DNA of 64,000 bases from Pseudomonas sp. G.S.17. GTDB lineage: Bacteria > Pseudomonadota > Gammaproteobacteria > Pseudomonadales > Pseudomonadaceae. Where the stretch lies: NCBI RefSeq assembly GCF_038096165.1, contig NZ_CP151076.1, forward strand, positions 5,887,501 through 5,951,500, written 5' to 3'. Shown piece after piece: positions 58,171 to 64,000 of this stretch. A program made the translations under genes and the position numbers. The notes under the pieces were generated by a model. The model had not been told where the DNA came from. It saw nothing but the letters and a program-made list of their open reading frames with translations, and did no database searches. Positions within the stretch are counted from its first letter, which is position 1. Each line of letters opens with the position of its first letter.

Positions 58171-60147
58171 TCAACGAAACCGATCAACCTCAGTGCGCAA
58201 TTCCGCCGCCAACGCATTCAGTTCTTCGGCGGTCACTGCCAGATGCGAGACCACTTCGCGCTGTTCGGTATTGGCCATCGCGATGCTTTGCAGGTTACTG
58301 CTGAGCAAGGTCGCGGTGCTGCTTTGTTCCTGGGTCGCTGTGGTGATCGCAGCAAACTGCTCACCGGCGGAACGGCTTTGCTCGTCGATCTGCGCCAGCG
58401 CGGCGGCGACCTTGGCATTGAGTGACAGACCTTCCTGCATCAACGCATTGCCCTGCTGCATCGTACTGATGGCATTGCCGGTTTCCTGCTGGATGCTGGC
58501 GATCATGCCGGAGATTTCATCGGTGGCCTTGCGCGTCCTGGATGCCAGGCTGCGCACCTCATCTGCTACCACCGCAAAACCACGGCCCTGCTCACCGGCG
58601 CGCGCCGCTTCGATGGCCGCGTTGAGAGCCAGCAAGTTGGTCTGATCGGCAATCGAGGTGATCACGCCAACGATGCTGCCGATTTCCTGAGAGCGCTGCC
58701 CCAACGTATCGATAACCGTGGCGGTGCTGCTGAGCGAGGAAGCAATCTGCTCAAGGGAAGAGGACGCCTCCTGCATCGAGGCGCGACCGATACGGGTTTG
58801 CTGGGCATTGTCACTGGCCAGACGTTCGGTATTGCCCATATTGTCGGCGATGTTCAGGGAAGTAGCGCTGAACTCTTCGACAGCGCCAGCCATGCTGGTG
58901 ATTTCGCCGGACTGCTGTTCCATACCTTCGTACGCACCGCCCGACAGGCCGGACAACTCATGAGCGCGGCTGCTGACTTGCTGAGCGGCCGTGCGGATGT
59001 GGGAAACCATTGTCGACAAGGCTTCACCCATCTTGTTGAAGCTGCCCGCCAACTGACCGATTTCGTCGTGACTGGACACATTCAGGCGCACGCTCAAATC
59101 ACCGGCACCCAAGGCTTCAGCCTGACGCACCAGATCGGACAACGGCTGCAGTTTGCTGCGCAACAGCCAGATTGCCGCACCTACTGCGATAAACATGGCC
59201 AACAGGCTGCCAATGGCCAGCTGCGTGCCGACGCTCCAGGTCACCGCGCTGATTTCAGCTTTCGGCATGCTGGCGAGCACTGTCCACGGGCCGTCCTTGA
59301 ACGGCTGGGCAACACTGTAGAAATCCTGGCTGGTATCGTTCCAGAACTGACCCTTGCCCGGCTGCTTGACGACGTCAGCAACGGTTTTGCCTGCCTGTTC
59401 CGGGGCTTTCACGCCTGCCGGTGGGACCAGCCAGCGGCCTTGATCATCCAGCAGCGCCAAGGAACCTGTTGTACCGATGCGAAAATTCTTCAGGTTTTCG
59501 AACTGAGCGTTTTGCGCATCGGTGTAATCGAAGCCGACAAACAGCACCGCAATGACTTTGCCGCTGGTGTCACGCACCGGGGAGTACTGCGTCATGTAAT
59601 TGCGGTCGAATAACACGGTTTTGCCGACGTAGTTTTGCCCGGCGATCAAGCGGTCATAAGCCGGACTCTTGTGGTCCAGTTGCGTCCCAATGGCGCGTGT
59701 GCCGTCCTGTTTGGTCAGCGACGTGCTGATCCGGATGAAGTCGTCGCCGCTGCGCACGAATACCGTGGCGACCCCGGCTGTCAGTTGGCGGAAGCTGTCG
59801 ACTTCGGTGAAGTCGTTGTTCAAGGCATTGGCGCCCTCATACAAGCCTGGGGTCTGAACCCCGGCCACCGTGACGGTTTTGTCGGCCTGAACAGTCAGGC
59901 CGGCAGCAAAGCGTTTTTCAAACAAACCGGCCAGGCGCTGGGTGCTGTCACGCAAGGTGCTATGAAAGGTGGCGAGCTGATCCGCCAGCAACCGCGCTTC
60001 ACTGCCCATATGCTCTTCACGAATGACGAGGTTGGCAGAGTCCAGTGAACGCAAAGCAAAAACGGTACTGCCGCTGATCACGACCGCCAGAATAACGGCC
60101 AGAGCTATACCGAGTTGCGAGGCAATTCGAGCGCGGGGCTTTGACAT
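58171..60147 (-). CDS. Methyl-accepting chemotaxis protein (Cache-type)
   Basis: The 658-residue chemoreceptor has a first membrane helix (~9-30), a periplasmic Cache_3/Cache_2-type domain (~35-290), a second helix (~305-325), HAMP (~330-380) and a cytoplasmic signalling domain with the conserved hairpin [20 protein letters not shown]. No C-terminal pentapeptide for CheR binding is present (ends TEVDRFR). Ligand unknown. A 12-bp inverted repeat lies just upstream of its ribosome-binding site. Confidence 0.93.
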   Translation of the reverse strand: MSKPRARIASQLGIALAVILAVVISGSTVFALRSLDSANLVIREEHMGSEARLLADQLATFHSTLRDSTQRLAGLFEKRFAAGLTVQADKTVTVAGVQTPGLYEGANALNNDFTEVDSFRQLTAGVATVFVRSGDDFIRISTSLTKQDGTRAIGTQLDHKSPAYDRLIAGQNYVGKTVLFDRNYMTQYSPVRDTSGKVIAVLFVGFDYTDAQNAQFENLKNFRIGTTGSLALLDDQGRWLVPPAGVKAPEQAGKTVADVVKQPGKGQFWNDTSQDFYSVAQPFKDGPWTVLASMPKAEISAVTWSVGTQLAIGSLLAMFIAVGAAIWLLRSKLQPLSDLVRQAEALGAGDLSVRLNVSSHDEIGQLAGSFNKMGEALSTMVSHIRTAAQQVSSRAHELSGLSGGAYEGMEQQSGEITSMAGAVEEFSATSLNIADNMGNTERLASDNAQQTRIGRASMQEASSSLEQIASSLSSTATVIDTLGQRSQEIGSIVGVITSIADQTNLLALNAAIEAARAGEQGRGFAVVADEVRSLASRTRKATDEISGMIASIQQETGNAISTMQQGNALMQEGLSLNAKVAAALAQIDEQSRSAGEQFAAITTATQEQSSTATLLSSNLQSIAMANTEQREVVSHLAVTAEELNALAAELRTEVDRFR

Positions 60148-60161
60148 AAGGGCTCCTGACC

Positions 60162-60194
60162 GAACAGTTCGGACCTTTGGATTCCGGACTGTTC
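60162..60194 (-). promoter_or_regulatory. 12-bp inverted repeat upstream of the chemoreceptor gene
   Basis: GAACAGTTCGGA-N9-TCCGGACTGTTC, 11 of 12 pairs match. It lies between 15 and 47 nt upstream of the start codon, next to the AGGAG ribosome-binding site. It could be a protein-binding site or, in RNA, a hairpin that modulates translation. Confidence 0.55.
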
Positions 60195-60224
60195 AGCAAA
60201 TTATCTGTTTGATTTTTAGGGCTT

Positions 60225-60246
60225 TTCGTACGCTTTTTGGTACGAA
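60225..60246 (-). promoter_or_regulatory. 7-bp inverted repeat further upstream of the chemoreceptor gene
   Basis: TTCGTAC-N8-GTACGAA, about 80 nt upstream of the start; possible operator. The rest of the 193-bp interval is AT-richer with no further motif. Confidence 0.45.
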
Positions 60247-60340
60247 TAGTCCCATGTCTTGAACATCGGCCACTCAGATGAATACTTGAGCGCATCCGTC
60301 GGATTAGCAAACGATTGCGATACTGAAATCCGCCGACCAC

Positions 60341-61261
60341 TTACCTGAGAATTTTCACGTCCGGCAACTCCATGGCCTGGACTTCGCTTTGCAGAAAGTC
60401 GCCCAGTCGCCGCAACCGCTCTGTTCCGGGCCTCGTACGCGGCCAGACCAGATAATAATCCTCGCCGCTGTGCACTGCGGTGCGCCACGGCAGGCTCATC
60501 CGACCGTGCGCCACGTCCTCGGCGACCATCAGCAAATCGCCCATCGACACCCCATAACCGCGGGCGGCGGCGATCATGCCCAGCTCCAGCGTATCGAAGA
60601 CCTGGCCGCCTTTGAGTGAGACCTGCGCCGACAAACCGGTGCGTTCCAGCCAGGTGCGCCAGTCGCGACGATCCGGCGTCGGGTGCAGCAGTTCGGCGGC
60701 GGCCAGGCGCTCGACGTCCCACGGCAGCTCTTCGAGCAAGCTCGGTGCGCCGACCGGGATCAGCAGTTCAGGGAATAGGTAAATCGCTTCCCAATCCGCC
60801 GGAAAATGCCCGCGACTGAGCAGGACCGCGCAATCAAAGGGTTCCTGGCTGAAATCCACCACGTCGATTTCCACCCAGGCGCTGGTCAGCTGCACTTCGT
60901 TGCCAACCTGTAAATGGCGAAAACGGCTGAGCCGCGCCAGCAGCCAGCGCATGGTCAAGGTCGGCGGGGCTTTCATGCGCAGCACGCCTTCGTCGCTCAA
61001 CAACGTGCTGCACGCCCTTTCCAGCGCCGAAAAACCGTCCCGCACGCCGGGCAGCAAAGTGCGCGCCGCTTCGGTGAGTTGCAGGTTGCGACCCTTGCGT
61101 TGAAACAATCGGCAGGCGAAATGCTCTTCCAGGGTGCGAATGTGCCGGCTGACCGCACTTTGAGTAATGGATAACTCTTCCGCCGCGCGGGTGAACGAGC
61201 TGTGTCGAGCGGCCGCTTCGAATGCACGAAGCGCATAGAGAGGAGCGAGACTACGAGCCAT
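60341..61261 (-). CDS. LysR-family transcriptional regulator (GcvA-like)
   Basis: The 306-residue regulator has an N-terminal winged helix (SSFTRAAEELSITQSAVSRHIRTLE) and a C-terminal ligand domain typical of the GcvA subgroup (LYALRAFEAAARH at the start). It is divergent from the MATE transporter gene; a T-N11-A dyad (61313-61327) lies between them, so it probably controls that gene and itself. Confidence 0.9.
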   Translation of the reverse strand: MARSLAPLYALRAFEAAARHSSFTRAAEELSITQSAVSRHIRTLEEHFACRLFQRKGRNLQLTEAARTLLPGVRDGFSALERACSTLLSDEGVLRMKAPPTLTMRWLLARLSRFRHLQVGNEVQLTSAWVEIDVVDFSQEPFDCAVLLSRGHFPADWEAIYLFPELLIPVGAPSLLEELPWDVERLAAAELLHPTPDRRDWRTWLERTGLSAQVSLKGGQVFDTLELGMIAAARGYGVSMGDLLMVAEDVAHGRMSLPWRTAVHSGEDYYLVWPRTRPGTERLRRLGDFLQSEVQAMELPDVKILR

Positions 61262-61284
61262 TCAGATCTTTCCTGCTGCGGGGA

Positions 61285-61300
61285 ACGCTAACTTTAGCGT
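61285..61300. promoter_or_regulatory. Inverted repeat between lysR and the MATE gene
   Basis: ACGCTAA-N2-TTAGCGT, a perfect 7-bp dyad 24 bp upstream of the lysR start; likely the autoregulatory half of the regulator binding region. Confidence 0.5.
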
Positions 61301-61312
61301 ATATCCGCAGAG

Positions 61313-61327
61313 ATGAGTTTTACTCAT
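61313..61327. promoter_or_regulatory. LysR box (T-N11-A dyad)
   Basis: ATGAGT-TTT-ACTCAT, a perfect dyad with the T-N11-A spacing typical of LysR-type operators, in the divergent lysR/MATE intergenic region. Confidence 0.6.
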
Positions 61328-61418
61328 GCAACCGATCTGATTTATCCCTTTGTGCATCCTCGGCTAACTGTCGAGAATGTGCCGCTCATCAATACCTTCG
61401 AATTCGAGCACCATCGCC

Positions 61419-62798
61419 ATGCAACAACCTGCCATTAAAGAACTCTGGATCATCCTGCGCCTGGCCGGGCCTTTGATCGCTTCGCAGATGGCGCACATGT
61501 TGATGGTGTTCACCGACACCGTGATGATGGGCCAGCTCGGTCCCGAAGCGCTGGCGGGTGGCGGATTGGGCGCGGCCAGTTACAACTTCATTTCGTTTTT
61601 CTGCGTGGGCGTCATGGCGGCGGTCGGCACGCTGGTGGCAATCCGGCATGGCGCGGGCGACAACAAAGGCGCGGCCCAACTGGTTCAAGCCGGGGTCTGG
61701 CTGGCCTGGGGCATGGCCTTGATCGCGATGCTGATGCTGTGGAATCTGGAGCCGATCCTTCGCCAGTTCGGCCAGACCGAAGCCAACGTCCACATGGCCG
61801 GTCAATTCCTGATCACCTTGCCATTGGCGCTGCCGGGTTTGCTGACTTTCATGGCACTGCGCGGCTTCACCAGTGCGCTGGGTCGAGCCGGTCCGGTCAT
61901 GGCCATCAGCCTGGGCGGCGCCGCCGCCAACTTCGGCCTCAACTACGCCTTTATTCATGGCCTGTTCGGGCTGCCACATCTGGGTTTGATGGGCATAGGG
62001 TTGGTCACGGCGATTGTGACCAACGCCATGGCGCTGATCCTCGCGCTGCACATTCGCCAGCACCCGGCTTACGCGCCTTATCCAATTCTTCAGGGTTTCT
62101 GGCAGCTGTCGCGCAGTCACCTCAAAGAGTTGTGGCGTCTGGGCCTGCCCATCGGCGGCACCTACGCGGTGGAAGTCGGGTTGTTCACCTTTGCGGCGTT
62201 CTGCATGGGCGCGATGGGCAGCACGCAGATGGCAGCGCACCAGATCGCGCTGCAAACGGTGTCCATGGCGTTCATGATTCCCGTGGGGATTTCCTACGCC
62301 GTGACCATGCGCATTGGTCAGCATTACGGCGCGGGCAATCTGTTGCTGGCGCGGACCGCCGGGCGTGCGGGCATTGTTTTCGGTGGCAGCGTGATGCTGG
62401 CGTTCGGCGTGCTGTTCTGGCTGGCGCCGCATTCGATCATTGGGCTGTTCCTGGACATCAACGACCCGGCGTTCGCCGATATTGTCGATCTGGCGGTAAA
62501 ACTGCTGGCGATTGCCGCCTGGTTCGAAATCCTTGATGGCACGCAAACCATCGCCATGGGCGCCATTCGCGGCTTCAAGGATGCCAAGACCACCTTCCTG
62601 ATCGGGCTGGCCAGCTATTGGCTGGTGGCGGCACCTGCGGCGTGGATTCTGGGTTTCTATATGAATCAGGGCGCAGTTGGCGTGTGGTGGGGCCTGGCGC
62701 TCGGCTTGCTGTGTTCGGCGCTGGCGCTGACCTACGCGTTCGAGCGCAAGACTTCGCGGTTATTGCGGCGCGAAGCGGGTGCGGCAGTGGTGGCTTGA
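61419..62798 (+). CDS. MATE-family multidrug efflux transporter (PmpM/NorM-like)
   Basis: The 459-residue, twelve-helix antiporter has the MATE core: LAGPLIASQMAHMLMVFTDTVM, GPEALAGGGLGAASYN, MGSTQMAAHQIALQTVSMAFM and the C-terminal LGLLCSALALTY. It resembles PmpM of P. aeruginosa, an H+-driven exporter of quinolones and cationic dyes. No strong ribosome-binding site precedes ATG 61419. Probably regulated by the divergent LysR protein. Confidence 0.9.
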   Translation: MQQPAIKELWIILRLAGPLIASQMAHMLMVFTDTVMMGQLGPEALAGGGLGAASYNFISFFCVGVMAAVGTLVAIRHGAGDNKGAAQLVQAGVWLAWGMALIAMLMLWNLEPILRQFGQTEANVHMAGQFLITLPLALPGLLTFMALRGFTSALGRAGPVMAISLGGAAANFGLNYAFIHGLFGLPHLGLMGIGLVTAIVTNAMALILALHIRQHPAYAPYPILQGFWQLSRSHLKELWRLGLPIGGTYAVEVGLFTFAAFCMGAMGSTQMAAHQIALQTVSMAFMIPVGISYAVTMRIGQHYGAGNLLLARTAGRAGIVFGGSVMLAFGVLFWLAPHSIIGLFLDINDPAFADIVDLAVKLLAIAAWFEILDGTQTIAMGAIRGFKDAKTTFLIGLASYWLVAAPAAWILGFYMNQGAVGVWWGLALGLLCSALALTYAFERKTSRLLRREAGAAVVA

Positions 62799-62816
62799 AC
62801 TGCTGCGGTATTCGGC

Positions 62817-62903
62817 AGGAGGGGACTTGTCCCCGAAAATGGCCGCTCAGCCTGGGATTTGCCCGTTGTCTGGCCGATTGTCTTCGGGGACAAGTCCCCT
62901 CTC
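62817..62903. repeat. REPIN (ggggacttgtcccc family)
   Basis: aggaggggacttgtccccga / cttcggggacaagtcccctct; a fourth REP family, sharing its arm with the right half of the hybrid at 44023. Confidence 0.82.
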
Positions 62904-62942
62904 ATCAAACATAAAATAACCCACTGTTTTGACTAAGAAAAA

Positions 62943-64000
62943 TCACGCAGCTTTCACCAGTTCCAATCCCAACTTGCGGGCCTTGCGCAGCAAGGCCCGC
63001 ATCTGCCTGTCTTGGGTCTTGGCTTCGTAAGCCTCCATTCCTTGTTCAACGTAAGGCTGGCCTTTGGTCAGCATTGCGTAGATCAAGCGGGCAAGTTGGT
63101 GGGCGGTTGCCTTGATCGCACAGCTGGTGTCCATCCTTGCCAAACGCGAACGATGGCTGGCACCGATGAAGCTTTTGTCATTGCGCGCATTGGAGGCGGC
63201 TTGCTTCAACGCCTGGGCTGCTCGATTCAGGACTTTGGGACCACTGCCGGGCAGCTGTCTACCGCCTGATATTCGGGTCGGGGGCGCAAGACCCAGCCAG
63301 GAACAAAAGTGTCCCGATGTCGGAAAACGTGACAAGTCAGGGCCGATCTCACTGGCGAGCACCAAGGCCGTATCTACGCCGAGGGTCGGAATAGCCGTCA
63401 GATCAACTCCCATGATTTTCCAGAGAGCCTGATGCAAACCGGCTTGCTCCGATGAAGAACGATGCGGACTGCGCAGCGCCTTGGTCGAGGGCTGAGGCTT
63501 GTCGTTGAGTGTCGGCAATTGTTCAAGCACCTGTCTGATCGCTTGGTCGCACTCAGCGATCTGCCCTTCAAGAAAGTCGTAGCAAGCCACTTCCTGAGCC
63601 AGGGCATGCAGGTGTTCCAGGCGCCAGTTGCCTCGTAAACTGCGCTCAATGGTTTCGTGATCAGCCTTGATGCGCCGATCTCGAAAAGCGGCCAGCTTTT
63701 GTGGATTACGCTCACCCTCGATAATGGCGCGCAGGATTTTCATTCCCGTCACACCCGCGATATTGCTGATCACATTGGCGAGCTGGATATTCATCTGGCT
63801 CAACGCCTTCTGCATACGGTTGAGCGTTTGAGCCTGATCGCGAACTTTATTGGCGCGCTGGCGCACTATCGAACGCATGGAGCAGATGGCGTCCGAAGGT
63901 CGGAAGGCCCCCCGCAGAAGGCCATAGCTCATGAGCTGCCAAATCCACTGGCAATCCAGCACGTCAGATTTACGGCCCGATATCTGGCGTGTGGCCCGGG
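62943..64000 (-). CDS. IS110-family transposase (3' part; 5' end beyond the window)
   Basis: Open frame to the window edge, so the N-terminus is missing from view. The visible part starts with RATRQISGRKSDVLDCQWIW, the second half of the DEDD active site, and continues through a coiled region to the Transposase_20 domain (VDLTAIPTLGVDTALVLASE, then SWLGLAPPTRISGGRQ). It differs clearly from the IS1111-type transposase at 38220. Whether the element is complete cannot be seen. Confidence 0.9.
   Translation of the reverse strand, partial: RATRQISGRKSDVLDCQWIWQLMSYGLLRGAFRPSDAICSMRSIVRQRANKVRDQAQTLNRMQKALSQMNIQLANVISNIAGVTGMKILRAIIEGERNPQKLAAFRDRRIKADHETIERSLRGNWRLEHLHALAQEVACYDFLEGQIAECDQAIRQVLEQLPTLNDKPQPSTKALRSPHRSSSEQAGLHQALWKIMGVDLTAIPTLGVDTALVLASEIGPDLSRFPTSGHFCSWLGLAPPTRISGGRQLPGSGPKVLNRAAQALKQAASNARNDKSFIGASHRSRLARMDTSCAIKATAHQLARLIYAMLTKGQPYVEQGMEAYEAKTQDRQMRALLRKARKLGLELVKAA

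Overview
The window is a GC-rich chromosomal segment of a Pseudomonas, most likely of the fluorescens group. The evidence is gene content and order (rppH-ptsP, ilvA/rpiA, D2HGDH/serA, rpoH-ftsX-ftsE-ftsY, coaD-fdx-ggt-mutM, lptM-lysA-dapF-DUF484-xerC, sutA, glnK-amtB, ubiK/comM), Pseudomonas-specific genes such as sutA, and about twenty REP/REPIN palindromes. From memory, much of the order matches the P. aeruginosa PAO1 PA0316-PA0376 and PA5276-PA5290 blocks. I could not run an alignment to confirm this.

Layout. 1-3160: a CadA/CadR heavy-metal efflux pair with its MerR-type operator, followed by a tandem duplication that includes the 3' end of cadR and a REPIN. 3163-9640: thyA-lgt, an NRDE protein, rppH-ptsP and a HAD phosphatase. 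9676-20913: a DUF2269 membrane protein, ilvA/rpiA, two tandem SdiA-regulated-domain paralogues, a FAH-family hydrolase, D-2-hydroxyglutarate dehydrogenase divergent from serA, a GNAT, DUF4399 and DUF423 proteins, and mtgA. 21133-25402: rpoH, then ftsY-ftsE-ftsX with ATGA overlaps. 25668-29079: an M16 peptidase pair and rsmD. 29320-37689: a YheT-type hydrolase, AzlCD, a rhodanese, a TetR/aldehyde dehydrogenase divergent pair, coaD, ferredoxin and ggt. 38138-39576: a complete IS110/IS1111-family element inserted inside a REP palindrome. 39701-45283: mutM, an HDOD protein, rlmI, an SH3-domain protein, rnk, DUF1289-cyaY. 45522-50091: the lptM-lysA-dapF-DUF484-xerC-HAD operon. 50245-53654: sutA, yjbQ, glnK-amtB, ubiK. 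53761-56574: an accessory segment between ubiK and comM, holding a cysteine desulfhydrase-like gene, its divergent DecR-like regulator and an Abi/HEPN-like gene. 56575-62798: comM, a chemoreceptor, a LysR regulator and a divergent MATE transporter. 62943-64000: the 3' part of a second IS110-family transposase that runs off the window.

How the genes work together. Most of the window is housekeeping: lysine and peptidoglycan precursor supply (lysA, dapF, mtgA), cell division and the SRP receptor (ftsYEX), heat shock (rpoH), nitrogen sensing (glnK-amtB, probably sigma-54 driven), PTS-Ntr (ptsP), and serine synthesis coupled to 2-hydroxyglutarate oxidation. The most unusual signal is the IS1111-type element. 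Its insertion point splits a REP palindrome, and its 3' non-coding end carries short segments that match both sides of the target and both element ends with the polarity expected of a bridge RNA/seekRNA. No tRNA, rRNA or CRISPR array was seen.
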